Source: Ruegeria atlantica (lineage in GTDB: Bacteria > Pseudomonadota > Alphaproteobacteria > Rhodobacterales > Rhodobacteraceae). Taken from it: a stretch of 64,000 nt of DNA. Below the pieces are notes generated by a model that did not search any database, was not told the DNA's origin, and was given only the letters and a program-made list of their open reading frames with translations. The stretch covers positions 62,001 through 126,000 of the forward strand of contig WQBJ01000006.1 in assembly GCA_013032095.1 (NCBI GenBank), written 5' to 3'. Positions 1 through 8,769 of the stretch are shown here, one piece after another. Numbering within the stretch: the first letter of the stretch is position 1; every line of letters begins with the position of its first letter. Both the position numbers and the translations under genes were made by a program.

Positions 1-249
1 GCCTTCGCTGACCATGCGCGCGTCGCACAGGATCGGCGCGCCGTTTTCGAGCGCGGTACGGGCGGTTGTGACAAAACCGGGCGAGAAATGCACGAACTCT
101 TCCAGCCCGACCATGCCGGCGGCGTGGATCATCCGGACGGCGACCTGTTCTTCGTCGGCGTCAAACCGGGCGAGATCCGCCTCGGACCTGATGGTGGCAA
201 AGCTCTCCTTGTAGATCGCCGCACCGTCGGTTTCGTATTCATAGGGCAT
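1..249 (-). CDS. cobH: precorrin-8X methylmutase, partial
   Basis: Only the N-terminal 83 residues are present; the gene runs off the left edge. The readable part has the family pattern: a start MPYEYETDG, a segment rich in acidic residues, then HAAGMVGLEEFVHFSPG and a run ending in GAPILCDARMVSEG. The enzyme moves a methyl group from C-11 to C-12 of precorrin-8X to give hydrogenobyrinate in aerobic cobalamin synthesis. Its ATG shares one base with the TGA of cobG, so the two are translationally coupled in the minus-strand cob operon. Identification rests on recognised sequence and context. Confidence 0.9.
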   Translation of the reverse strand, partial: MPYEYETDGAAIYKESFATIRSEADLARFDADEEQVAVRMIHAAGMVGLEEFVHFSPGFVTTARTALENGAPILCDARMVSEG

Positions 250-1376
250 CAGGTGAAGTCCATGGTCATGAGTGTTTCTTGGGTCAGGCCGTGCTGGCAG
301 GGCTCATCCCCCGCGCGGCCGTGTTTGACAAGGTCAAATCGTCCATCACGACCGACCAAAGTTATATCCGCAGGCCCCATCCGAGCGCATCCCTTGGCGC
401 AGCCCGAGACATGCAAGCTGCCCGGGGCGCGCGGAGCCAGAGCGCGGGCAATCTCGCGGGTCTCCACCTGCGCCTGAGGGCAGAACGGCGCGCCGGGGCA
501 GGCGTCCGTGGTCATCAGAGGGTCGATGCCATCTGTGACAAAGGCCGAAGCGGGAATCGCTGCACCGCCTTCCAACAGGATCAGCCGCCACGGGGTCACA
601 CGCAGGGCCGACGCGCCGGTGTCTTCGATCAAGCCGATCAGGCGCCGTGCGGGCAGCTGCCCGAAAGCCGCGCCGTACAGTACGCCCAAATCGCAGGCAC
701 CGGGCTGAAGTGGGGCGCCGGTGGCATTCGCTGTGCTGCCCTGCCAGTCCTGTGGCAAGCCCTGCGCCGCAACCACTCGCGCCATGCGGCGTGTGTCGGG
801 TGTGAAATGCTCGGCGAACCACTTAGCCAGAGCAATTACCCGGTCGATGGCTTCCGCTTCTGACACGCGGCATCCGGTTTCACTCCCGTCGGCGCGCAGG
901 ATCAACCCTTCGGCATCGGTCTCAAGCCGTATATCTGCCGAGTCCCCGGCCAGAAGGCGTTTGGAAGCAGTATCGATGGCAAAGCCGAATTTCGCGGGCA
1001 GGGTAGGCAGCTCGCCCAGCCGATTGATCAACTCTTGTGCCAGCCGGGCCGTCAGATCGCCTGCTTCGTACAAGGGCGAAACAAGGATATTGCGCCGCAC
1101 TTCGATGCCGGGTTCGGCATCCAGCAGGTCCAGTGCCGCGAGCTCCGCAAGAAGGGGTTGATGGTCAGCTTCTTTCACCCCCCGCAATTGCAGGTTGGCG
1201 CGGTTGGTCAGGTCGATGGTGCCATTGCCGAACCGATCGGCCAGCTCGCACAGGCCAAGTGCCTGTGCGGAGCTCAGCCGGGCCAACCGTGGCCGTACCC
1301 GTACCACCAACCCATCACCCGACATCATCGGACGATGTGCTCCGGGGCACCAGCCTTGGACAACAGGGGTGCTCAT
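249..1376 (-). CDS. cobG: precorrin-3B synthase
   Basis: A 375-residue protein of the nitrite/sulfite reductase ferredoxin-like fold. It has an N-terminal half-domain with the GNGTIDLTNRANLQLRGV pattern and a C-terminal [4Fe-4S] site, with cysteines at about 293, 299, 326 and 330 (C-x5-C ... C-x3-C). CobG is the oxygen-dependent monooxygenase that makes precorrin-3B before ring contraction, so its presence marks the aerobic route. The start overlaps the end of cobN by 4 bases (ATGA) and the stop overlaps the cobH start by one base, so it sits inside one operon. The length is normal for the family. Confidence 0.93.
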   Translation of the reverse strand: MSTPVVQGWCPGAHRPMMSGDGLVVRVRPRLARLSSAQALGLCELADRFGNGTIDLTNRANLQLRGVKEADHQPLLAELAALDLLDAEPGIEVRRNILVSPLYEAGDLTARLAQELINRLGELPTLPAKFGFAIDTASKRLLAGDSADIRLETDAEGLILRADGSETGCRVSEAEAIDRVIALAKWFAEHFTPDTRRMARVVAAQGLPQDWQGSTANATGAPLQPGACDLGVLYGAAFGQLPARRLIGLIEDTGASALRVTPWRLILLEGGAAIPASAFVTDGIDPLMTTDACPGAPFCPQAQVETREIARALAPRAPGSLHVSGCAKGCARMGPADITLVGRDGRFDLVKHGRAGDEPCQHGLTQETLMTMDFT

Positions 1377-4300
1377 CTCAGACCCTCCAAGTCGGCGCGG
1401 ATCGAGTTGCGGCGCGTGTTCCAGAGCCCGGCTTCCAACAGCGCGCGGAACCGGTCCTGCATGGCCTGATGCGCCTGTGGGTTTGCCTCTTGCAGGAAGG
1501 CATCCACTTCTTCGTTGCCAAGGGTGGCATCGTGGTAAAGGTCGAACAGATGCGGTGCGACGGTGCCGGACAGATGCGCGAACGAGGCCATGTGATCCAG
1601 CGTGGCCGCGATCTCGGCCGCGCCCCGGAAACCGTGACGTTGCATCCCCGCGATCCAGCCCGGGTTGGCCGCGCGAGCATGGACCACGCGGCTGATTTCC
1701 TCGGGCAGGGTACGGGCGCGCGGATTCTCGGGGTTGGTGTTGTCCAGATGATAAAGCTGCGCGCTGCCGCCAGTGATTTTTTTGGCAGCGGCAAAGCCTG
1801 CCTCGTGCGTCGCATAGTCATTGGCCAGCAGCAGATCCGTCTCGGTCAGGTCTTGCAGGTGGACGAAACTGTCCGCGTTGGCGACGCGTTCCGTGATGCC
1901 GTCGACATCCTGCGCGATTTGCTCGCCTTCCAAAGCAAAGGAGCTGGCCTGAAGCCATGCTTCGCCAGCCTGCGACCGGGCCTCATCCGTGTAGGTCTCG
2001 GAAAGGTGGGTCATGTTCAGGCCATAGCTGCCGGGAGCGGGGCCAAAGACCCGCGCGGAAGGGGCGTGCCCCGCATAAGGGTTCCAATCCGATGCCTCAT
2101 CGCGGTCCGACAAGGCACGGATCGCCTGACCGAACAGTGCCGAGAGCGTCGGGAATACATCGCGGAACAGGCCCGAGACCCGCAGAGTCACGTCCAGGCG
2201 CGGGCGGCTAAGGTCGGTGATAGGTAACACTTCGATGCCGGAAACCCGCTCAGAGCCTTTGTCCCAAACGGGTTTGACACCCAACAGGTGCAACGCCATG
2301 GCAAACTCTTCCCCGGCTGTCCGCATGGTGGCGGACCCCCACAGGTCAACTATCAGCCCCTTGGGATAGTCGCCTTCTTCTTGCAGATGTCGCCGCACCA
2401 GTTCTTCGGCCAGTTTCACGCCTTGCGTATAAGCGGCGCGGGTCGGGACGGACCGTGGGTCGGTGGTGTAAAGGTTTCGCCCCGTGGGCAGCACATCCGA
2501 GCGGCCGCGGTAGGGTGAACCGGACGGCCCTGCCTCGATCCGCTTGCCCGCGAGCGCGTCGATTAAAGCACTGCGTTCAGCAAGCGCCGAAGGGGTCGGG
2601 TCGAAATTGCCGGTCACCTCAGGCACGCGACCAAAGATATGCAGACCGTCACCGAACTGGCTTTCCTTGATGTCGCAAACAAAGCGGTCGATGCGAGTAA
2701 TCGCCTCAGCAGTGCAGGTTGCCTGATCAAGACCCAGATCACTATCCAGCCCGATGGCCTGAGCTTCGTCGCGAATATCTTCCTGCAAACGGTCCCGGCG
2801 TTTGGGGTCTAGGCCATCAGCGTTCGAGAACTCATCCAGCAGCGATTCCAACCGGACCATCCGATCCGGGGTGCCGCTTTTCTTCAACGACGGCGGGATA
2901 TGGCCCAGCGTGACCGCGCCGATCCGGCGCTTGGCCTGCGCGGCTTCGCCGGGGTCGTTGACAATGAACGGATAGATCACAGGCAGATCGCGGATCAATG
3001 CCTCGGGCCAGCAGTCTTGGGACAGGGCGACGGATTTGCCGGGTAGCCATTCCAACGTGCCATGCGCGCCGATATGGATCAGCGCATCCGCACCGAGGCC
3101 CGTACGCAGCCAAAGATAGAAGGCCACATAGCTGTGGCGCGGGGTGCGCGACAGGTCGTGATAGTCGTCATCGCGCAGTTCGGGCGTGCCGCGTTCGGGT
3201 TGCAGCGCGACCAGTGCTTTTCCGCGTCTCAGGGCGGTAAACTGGAATGCGTCGTTTGCAAAGGTAGGATCGTCCTCGGGTCGACCCCAGACAGTATGCA
3301 GGTCCACGCGCAGTTGCTCTGGCAATTCCGCCAGAGCGGTCTGGTAGTCTTTCAGCGGCCAAGAAATTCGGGCATCCAATAGTGCCTCGGCAATTGGTTC
3401 GGTAGGCGCAGTGTCATAACCTTCGCCTTGTAGGTCGGACAGCATCGCCTCAGCCGAAGCCAGAGCATCCAAGCCTACTGCATGGGCCATCTGCCAGTCT
3501 TTGCCCGGATAAGTGGAGAGAACCAGCGCCGGAACCTGTTTGTCCTTTGGTTTGTCGTTCAAGCTCAGCCAGCCGGTCACACGGTCGATGATCGCGTCGA
3601 TCCGTTCGGGTTCAGCCCGGTGGGCAAAGCGCGAGTATTCGAGGTCAGGATCGCGCCTGCCAGGTTCTTTGAAGGACGCGACGCCCGCTGATATGCGCCC
3701 ATCCACTTCGGGCAGAACCACATGCATTGCAAGGTCGGCAGGCGATAGGCCGCGTTCCGCCTCGGTCCAGGCCTTGCGGCGTGACGTTGCGAGGGCGACC
3801 TGAAATACCGGCACATTGGCGGCGTCCAGCGGAGAGGTGCCCGACGCGCCTTTGCCCGAGAATGAAGTGGCGTTGATGATGGCCGACGGGGCTAGCGTCG
3901 CAACATGCTCGCGCAGCCAGTCGGCGGCGGCTGGGGCCTTCAGGGACGGGGCGAATATGCCAATGGCTTCGAACCCTCGGGCGCGCAGGCTTCGGATCAG
4001 CGCGGCGACCGGAGCGGTGTCGGCAGAAGTCAGATAGGCGCGGTAGAACGTAACCAGAATGCGTTTTGCGTCGTCAGAAAACGCCGTGTCGACCGGAATA
4101 ACGCCACGATCAGGGCACCAAGCGCCGTACTCCGGGAGGGTTTTGGCTCCCATCACCGGCCCGGCGTAAAGACCGGCCGCCAGCGCCATCTGTGCCAAAG
4201 CGGCCTGTGCGGCGACTTCGCCGCCGGTATCGCACAGATGCGCCAGTCGGCGCAGGGTCGAGACGGGCAGGGTAGAGTAGTCGTCCAGCCGCGTATCCTC

Positions 4301-4666
4301 GCGCCCGTCCGCAGGCAGCACCGCCAGCGCGATACCTTTGGCCTGCGCCAGTGCCAGAACCTGCTGCAAGCCATAGGACCAGTAGGGCACACCGCCAATC
4401 AGGCGGATCAGGATGCCCTTCGCGCCCTCCAGCGTCTGTTCGACATATGTGTCGACGGACAGAGGGTGCTTCAACGCCGTCAGGTTGGCCAGCCGCATCG
4501 TTGGCATACGACCCTCGGACCCGCCCCCGCGATGCCAGCCTGCCGCGAATGCGCCTAGGTCGCTGTCAGAGAACGACAGCACCACCAAATCCGCCGGGCT
4601 TTGGCCCAGATCGGTTGGGGTCTCTGTTTCCTCTAACCCGTGGCTCTCGCGGAAGACGACATGCAT
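1373..4666 (-). CDS. cobN: cobaltochelatase subunit CobN
   Basis: This 1097-residue protein is the large subunit of the ATP-dependent cobaltochelatase, which inserts cobalt into hydrogenobyrinate a,c-diamide together with CobS and CobT (neither is in this window). Recognisable stretches are the N-terminal LSFSDSDLGAFAAGWH, a central IHIGAHGTLEWLPGKSVALS carrying conserved His and Glu residues, and MRTAGEEFAMALHLLGVKPVW in the second half. It is shorter than the roughly 1270-residue Pseudomonas denitrificans protein but full-domain. The ATG lies 3 bases after the cobW stop, and its end overlaps cobG by 4 bases. Confidence 0.95.
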   Translation of the reverse strand: MHVVFRESHGLEETETPTDLGQSPADLVVLSFSDSDLGAFAAGWHRGGGSEGRMPTMRLANLTALKHPLSVDTYVEQTLEGAKGILIRLIGGVPYWSYGLQQVLALAQAKGIALAVLPADGREDTRLDDYSTLPVSTLRRLAHLCDTGGEVAAQAALAQMALAAGLYAGPVMGAKTLPEYGAWCPDRGVIPVDTAFSDDAKRILVTFYRAYLTSADTAPVAALIRSLRARGFEAIGIFAPSLKAPAAADWLREHVATLAPSAIINATSFSGKGASGTSPLDAANVPVFQVALATSRRKAWTEAERGLSPADLAMHVVLPEVDGRISAGVASFKEPGRRDPDLEYSRFAHRAEPERIDAIIDRVTGWLSLNDKPKDKQVPALVLSTYPGKDWQMAHAVGLDALASAEAMLSDLQGEGYDTAPTEPIAEALLDARISWPLKDYQTALAELPEQLRVDLHTVWGRPEDDPTFANDAFQFTALRRGKALVALQPERGTPELRDDDYHDLSRTPRHSYVAFYLWLRTGLGADALIHIGAHGTLEWLPGKSVALSQDCWPEALIRDLPVIYPFIVNDPGEAAQAKRRIGAVTLGHIPPSLKKSGTPDRMVRLESLLDEFSNADGLDPKRRDRLQEDIRDEAQAIGLDSDLGLDQATCTAEAITRIDRFVCDIKESQFGDGLHIFGRVPEVTGNFDPTPSALAERSALIDALAGKRIEAGPSGSPYRGRSDVLPTGRNLYTTDPRSVPTRAAYTQGVKLAEELVRRHLQEEGDYPKGLIVDLWGSATMRTAGEEFAMALHLLGVKPVWDKGSERVSGIEVLPITDLSRPRLDVTLRVSGLFRDVFPTLSALFGQAIRALSDRDEASDWNPYAGHAPSARVFGPAPGSYGLNMTHLSETYTDEARSQAGEAWLQASSFALEGEQIAQDVDGITERVANADSFVHLQDLTETDLLLANDYATHEAGFAAAKKITGGSAQLYHLDNTNPENPRARTLPEEISRVVHARAANPGWIAGMQRHGFRGAAEIAATLDHMASFAHLSGTVAPHLFDLYHDATLGNEEVDAFLQEANPQAHQAMQDRFRALLEAGLWNTRRNSIRADLEGLR

Positions 4667-4669
4667 GGC

Positions 4670-5725
4670 TTACTCTGCGGCCTCGGTCACACCAACAAGG
4701 ATATCACGGATTTCGGCCTCTTTGATATCGTCATGCTCGGCGATGACCACCAGACGCGAGCGGCGTTCTTCGCCGGGTTCCCACGGACGGTCGTACTGGT
4801 GACGGACGCGGGCACCTACGGCCTGGACCAGCAGGCGCATCGGTTTGCCGGCGACTGCCGCGTAGCCTTTGACGCGCAGGATGTTCAGCTCTTTAGCCAG
4901 ACGTTCAATTTTGGCAACCAGGTCGGCCGGGTCAGTCTGTTCCGGTAGCTCAACGATGATGCTTTCGAAATCGTCATGTTCGTGGTCGTGGTGGCCGTCG
5001 TGATGCGACGGGCGGGCGTCCATGTCATCCTCGGCGGCAGCCTCAAGACCCAGCACGACGCGCACATCCACGACACCCTCGGCAACCTCGACGACGGGCA
5101 GCGGGCGCGGCGCCTCGGCGGCGATGACTTCCTTCGCCTTGGCGACGCCTTCGGGGCCCGCCAAATCCGGCTTGGTCAGCAGAATGATGTCGGCGCAGGA
5201 GATCTGATCTTCGAATACTTCGGACAAGGGTGTTTCGTGGTCGATCGAGTCATCGGCCAGGCGCTGGGCGTCCACGGCCTCGACATTCGGCGCGAAACGA
5301 CCGGCTGCGACAGCCTCGGCGTCGGCCAGCGCGATCACACCATCGACAGTGATTTTAGACCGGATATCGGGCCAGTCGAATGCCTTCAGCAGCGGCTTGG
5401 GCAGGGCGAGACCGGACGTTTCAATCAGGATGTGATCCGGGCGCGGCTCCAATGCCATCAGTGCCTCGATGGTCGGAATGAAATCATCGGCTACGGTGCA
5501 GCAGATACAGCCGTTCGCCAGTTCCATGATGTTCTCCGCCGGGCAATCCGGAATGGCGCAGGATTTTAGGATATCGCCATCGACCCCGACATCGCCGAAT
5601 TCATTGACCACAACGGCCAACCGTTTGCCCTGTGGGTTCTGCATCAGGTGTTTCACCAGCGTTGTCTTGCCGGAGCCTAGAAAGCCAGTGATCACAGTGA
5701 TGGGGAGTTTTTCAAGGTTCGACAT
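4670..5725 (-). CDS. cobW: CobW-type metal-chaperone GTPase
   Basis: A 351-residue G3E-family GTPase. Residues 14-21 form the P-loop (GFLGSGKT), residues 73-76 the metal-binding C-x-C-C motif (CICC), and TKPD at 184-187 the guanine-specificity element. A histidine-rich loop at about 241-250 is typical of CobW proteins, and a CobW C-terminal domain follows. CobW is thought to deliver cobalt to the CobNST chelatase; this is family knowledge. The reading frame stays open further upstream, but the ATG at 5725 is chosen because MSNLEKLPITVITGF begins the fold and the extra sequence would overlap the preceding gene. Confidence 0.93.
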   Translation of the reverse strand: MSNLEKLPITVITGFLGSGKTTLVKHLMQNPQGKRLAVVVNEFGDVGVDGDILKSCAIPDCPAENIMELANGCICCTVADDFIPTIEALMALEPRPDHILIETSGLALPKPLLKAFDWPDIRSKITVDGVIALADAEAVAAGRFAPNVEAVDAQRLADDSIDHETPLSEVFEDQISCADIILLTKPDLAGPEGVAKAKEVIAAEAPRPLPVVEVAEGVVDVRVVLGLEAAAEDDMDARPSHHDGHHDHEHDDFESIIVELPEQTDPADLVAKIERLAKELNILRVKGYAAVAGKPMRLLVQAVGARVRHQYDRPWEPGEERRSRLVVIAEHDDIKEAEIRDILVGVTEAAE

Positions 5726-5729
5726 GATC

Positions 5730-6113
5730 TCAGGCTCCAATCGGGGGAATGCGCGAGGCGCAGTTTTTGCGAAAATGTTCGGGGCGCTCACGCCATTTGA
5801 CCAGACCATCTTCGGTGGCCAGATACTTGGTCGCGCCGTCGACGATGGTGTCGACATGATCGACCTCGTTCAGGTTCTCGTAGACAAAGGTCCAACGATC
5901 CGGGCCGCCGCGCAGCACGATGGAGCAGCCCTGATCGCAATTCGACAGACATTCGACGGCTTTCAGAGTGACACCGTCAGGCAATTCCGCCTGTTCCAGC
6001 GCTTTGTGAAGCAAGGTTCCGGGCCGCTGCGCGTCATCCTCTACGGGCAGGCCACGGCGGCAAGTGGTACAGACCAGCAGCTCGACGGGTGCGGTCTCGG
6101 TCATGTCTCTCAT
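5730..6113 (-). CDS. DUF1636 metal-binding protein, cobW partner
   Basis: A small cysteine-rich protein of 127 residues, with Cys15 and Cys18 (CTTC) and Cys55, Cys59 and Cys63 (CLSNCDQGC). This resembles thioredoxin-like [2Fe-2S] ferredoxins of the DUF1636 family, which are often found beside cobW. Its role is unproven; cobalt or iron-sulfur handling in B12 synthesis is an inference from position. It is the first gene after the cobalamin riboswitch and ends 4 bases before cobW. The ATG at 6113 is preferred because AGAGGA lies 9 bases upstream; a second ATG at 6104 is possible. Confidence 0.85.
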   Translation of the reverse strand: MRDMTETAPVELLVCTTCRRGLPVEDDAQRPGTLLHKALEQAELPDGVTLKAVECLSNCDQGCSIVLRGGPDRWTFVYENLNEVDHVDTIVDGATKYLATEDGLVKWRERPEHFRKNCASRIPPIGA

Positions 6114-6193
6114 CCCCCCAAATCCTCTTTTCGGGGGACGGGGTTTCATGCGGGCCACGTCTGCACATGGACCCGACACCGGATCACCCCGTC
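6114..6193 (-). promoter_or_regulatory. expression platform of the cobalamin riboswitch
   Basis: Two mutually exclusive pairings are visible between the B12 box and the first start codon, reading the minus strand. The segment at 6186-6193 (GACGGGGT) is perfectly complementary over 8 bases to 6137-6144 (ACCCCGTC). The run of five C at 6133-6137 can instead pair with the six G at 6114-6119, which touch the ATG. The Shine-Dalgarno AGAGGA (6123-6128) then lies inside a closed 13-base loop. The two pairings share base 6137. This fits translational control, with ligand binding favouring the ribosome-occluding hairpin; the switching direction is inferred. Confidence 0.6.
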
Positions 6194-6199
6194 CGGTTT

Positions 6200-6390
6200 G
6201 TTGTTTCGGGCGCTGGCAGGTCTCCCGGCTTGCGGATGTCAGGGCGTTTGCCCTGTCGGATGTCCCGCCTTCCCGGCCTTGCAGGCCAGTGGCTATGGGC
6301 ACCCTCTCCGGTCACGGTCGCGGGGGCGGCTGCGTTTGGCGGATGATCCGTTGACGCATTCCCTTTTCATCCATCAAGTGATGGACACCA
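6200..6390 (-). promoter_or_regulatory. cobalamin riboswitch
   Basis: On the minus strand, upstream of the DUF1636-cobW-cobN-cobG-cobH operon, the conserved core of a cobalamin aptamer is readable. The 5' element AAAAGGGAATGCG lies near 6355-6368, the central GCCGCCCCCGCGACCGTGA near 6311-6329, and the B12 box AGCCGGGAGACCTGCC at 6215-6230. A hairpin CAGGGCAAACGCCCTG lies between the central element and the B12 box. These elements in this order are diagnostic. The riboswitch fills most of the 366-base gap between the operon and the lysR gene. Confidence 0.96.
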
Positions 6391-6479
6391 ACGCAAGGGA
6401 CATGCGGCACGGGCAGGGGGCTTGTCAAGCACGAGACGCAAGGCGAAATCGCTCAGGTCAGAAAAGCGACCAGCCCATG

Positions 6480-7364
6480 TCAAACAACGGCATCCGACGC
6501 CAGCCGTTCCTTTAGCCAAGCGCAAAACAGCCCCGCAGCAGCAATCGGATGATCGGCCCCCTGAGCGCTGATCAGGTAATGCGATTGCGCAAAGGGAATC
6601 GCGGGGCCTGCGATTTCAATCGGTGCGCCTTGTTGGATCGCGTTTTTGGCAAAGCGTTCGAGGATCGTCGCATAACCGGCGCCTGCCATAACAAGCTGTA
6701 GCGCGGCCACCGAAGTGTCGACCGAATGGCGCGGCAACTTATCCGGTGGCGCCATGTCGTTGGCTTGAAAATACCGCGCCCAGTTATCCTCGTACCCAAG
6801 GATGTGAATGAGTGCGCCTGTCGTCATGCTGTGCAGGTCCGCTGAGCCGTCACCGGCGCGGCAAACCGGAACCAGTTTTTCGTCGGTCAGCTTTTCGGAC
6901 CGTACTCTGGGCCAGTCGCCATATCCCAGCCGGATCTCCACATCCACATCGCCGGGGGCGACACTGTCATTCCAAATATGCGAGATCAGTCGTACCGGGA
7001 TATCCGGGTGTCGAGCCGAAAAGTCAGGCAGTTCCGCCGCGACCCAATAAGTTGCAGTCGAAATCGCCGCTCGGATCGTCAGGGTCTGGCGCGAAGCAGG
7101 GCCGAACAGGCTGTTGGTGGACAGCGCGATGTCGGCCAATGCACGTCGCACCGTCAGAGAATAGGACTGCCCCAACTCGGTAAGCTCCAGTCGACGCGCG
7201 TTCCGGGTAAACAGTTTTTGCCCCAGTTCTGCCTCAAGCGAGCGGATATGCAGAGAGACGGCAGTCTGCGTCAGGCCAAGCTCACGCGCGGTGGTGGTAA
7301 AGTTCAGATGCCGAGCTGCGGATTCGAAGCTGCGCAACCATGCGGGATTTGGCAGACGGTCCAT
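6480..7364 (-). CDS. LysR-family transcriptional regulator
   Basis: A 294-residue LysR-type regulator with an N-terminal winged helix-turn-helix. The sequence NFTTTARELGLTQTAVSLHIRSLEAELG at residues 21-48 holds the recognition helix; it is followed by the usual LFTR...ELTELG linker and a LysR substrate-binding domain. It resembles the GcvA-like subgroup. It is divergent from the dehydrogenase at 7467 across 102 bases, the classic arrangement for a LysR regulator and its target. The effector is unknown. Confidence 0.9.
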   Translation of the reverse strand: MDRLPNPAWLRSFESAARHLNFTTTARELGLTQTAVSLHIRSLEAELGQKLFTRNARRLELTELGQSYSLTVRRALADIALSTNSLFGPASRQTLTIRAAISTATYWVAAELPDFSARHPDIPVRLISHIWNDSVAPGDVDVEIRLGYGDWPRVRSEKLTDEKLVPVCRAGDGSADLHSMTTGALIHILGYEDNWARYFQANDMAPPDKLPRHSVDTSVAALQLVMAGAGYATILERFAKNAIQQGAPIEIAGPAIPFAQSHYLISAQGADHPIAAAGLFCAWLKERLASDAVV

Positions 7365-7466
7365 TTATCACCAAATTATTTTGACCATTACGTGCTGTAT
7401 TATTCATTTTTGTTTCCGACAGGCAACAAGGATACTCGGCCAAATTGCGACCGTCAGGAGGGAAAT

Positions 7467-8423
7467 ATGAAAGTCGGATTTATCGGTTTGGGGAATGTTG
7501 GCGGCAAACTGTCGGGTTCGCTTTTGCGAAACGGCGTTAACCTGACGGTCCATGATCTGAACCCTGATCTGGTGGCCGAGTTCGTGGCCCAAGGCGCTAA
7601 GGCCGCTGAAAGCCCGGCACAGATAATGCGGGATTGCGACGCGGTCATCACCTGTCTGCCGTCACCCACAGCTTCGGACGCGGTGATGCAAGAGATGTTG
7701 CCCGAGGTCGGGCCGGGCAAAATCTGGATGGAGATGTCGACCACTGACGAAGCTGAAGCCAAACGCCTTGGTGCCATGGTTATCGAACGCGGAGGCGCGG
7801 CGGTCGACTGCCCCGTATCCGGGGGGTGCCATAGGGCGGCTACGGGCAACATCTCGATCTTCGCGGGATGCGACCGAGAGACCTTTGAGCAAATCCTGCC
7901 CTTCCTGACCACAATGGGTCGGCGCGTGCTCCATACCGGTGAGTTAGGCTCAGCGTCGGTTTTGAAGGTTCTGACGAACTATCTGGCTACCGCCAATCTG
8001 ATCACCTGCGCCGAAGCCCTAGTAACGGCCAAGGCCGCGGGTATGGACCTCAACACGACCTACGAGGCGATCAAGATTTCCTCAGGCACCTCGTTCGTGC
8101 ATGAGACCGAAAGCCAGGTTATTCTGAACGGCTCGCGGGATATCTCCTTTACGATGGATCTGGTGAAAAAGGACATTGGCCTGTTCCAAGAGGTCGCTGA
8201 CCGTGCCGGTGTAACGCTTGAAATCAACCCAGTAATGATCAAGATCTTCGACGATGGCATTGCCCGATACGGCGACCGAGAGCTATCTCCCAACATTATT
8301 AAGCGGTTGGAAGAAGCAACGGGCCTTGACATCACAGCGCCGGGTTTCCCGCCCGAGATGCTGGATGATGAACCGGAAGAGCCGGGCTACGAAGTGATCC
8401 CGCAAGGACGTGAGGCCGAATGA
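7467..8423 (+). CDS. beta-hydroxyacid dehydrogenase (3-HIBDH family)
   Basis: A 318-residue NAD(P)-dependent oxidoreductase. It has a Rossmann GLGNVG at residues 7-12, the substrate-binding DCPVSGG at 114-120, and the catalytic lysine in SVLKVLTNYL (Lys167, with Asn171). The family oxidises 3-hydroxyisobutyrate, tartronate semialdehyde, L-threonate and related beta-hydroxyacids; the substrate cannot be told from sequence. An acidic C-terminal tail of about 25 residues (DDEPEEPGYE) is longer than in classic members. The ATG at 7467 follows AGGAGGGAA. The divergent lysR suggests substrate-induced expression. Confidence 0.88.
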   Translation: MKVGFIGLGNVGGKLSGSLLRNGVNLTVHDLNPDLVAEFVAQGAKAAESPAQIMRDCDAVITCLPSPTASDAVMQEMLPEVGPGKIWMEMSTTDEAEAKRLGAMVIERGGAAVDCPVSGGCHRAATGNISIFAGCDRETFEQILPFLTTMGRRVLHTGELGSASVLKVLTNYLATANLITCAEALVTAKAAGMDLNTTYEAIKISSGTSFVHETESQVILNGSRDISFTMDLVKKDIGLFQEVADRAGVTLEINPVMIKIFDDGIARYGDRELSPNIIKRLEEATGLDITAPGFPPEMLDDEPEEPGYEVIPQGREAE

Positions 8424-8465
8424 CGCAACGAGCGCGCTTCTGAGTGTGAGTACAGATCGGAGGAG

Positions 8466-8539
8466 TGGAGGCGAGTACCGGAATCGAACCGGTGTACACG
8501 GATTTGCAATCCGCTGCGTCACCACTCCGCCAACTCGCC
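8466..8539 (-). tRNA. tRNA-Cys (GCA)
   Basis: Read on the minus strand, the 74-base sequence begins GGCGAGTTGGCGGAGTGG and ends CGGTACTCGCCTCCA. The acceptor stem is GGCGAGT/ACTCGCC, the anticodon loop is TTGCAAA with anticodon GCA, and the T arm carries GGTTCGATTCC. The discriminator base is T and CCA is encoded. All cloverleaf elements are present. Confidence 0.96.
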
Positions 8540-8769
8540 TTTTCAAGTAATATCAAATACTTGCCGTGGTGTGGGCGGCGTTTTAACACCTTTCGTCTGG
8601 GGCGTCCAGTGGGTAGGGTGCAAAAATCCAATTCCCTTTTTCTGGCATGCGGCGCAATGCCATCCCAAGATCTTGCTTTCCTTTAGAGCTTTCAGCGTTA
8701 CAGCCGTTGCCGGTTTAATCTGGATATGGCACAAACCGGGCATACTTGGGACTTAAAGTGAGCGATCCA

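Noticed and set aside
1037..2227. 396-codon plus-strand open frame antisense to cobN/cobG
   Set aside because: It runs opposite to two well-recognised genes and its translation has no domain-like features; long antisense frames are common in GC-rich genes.
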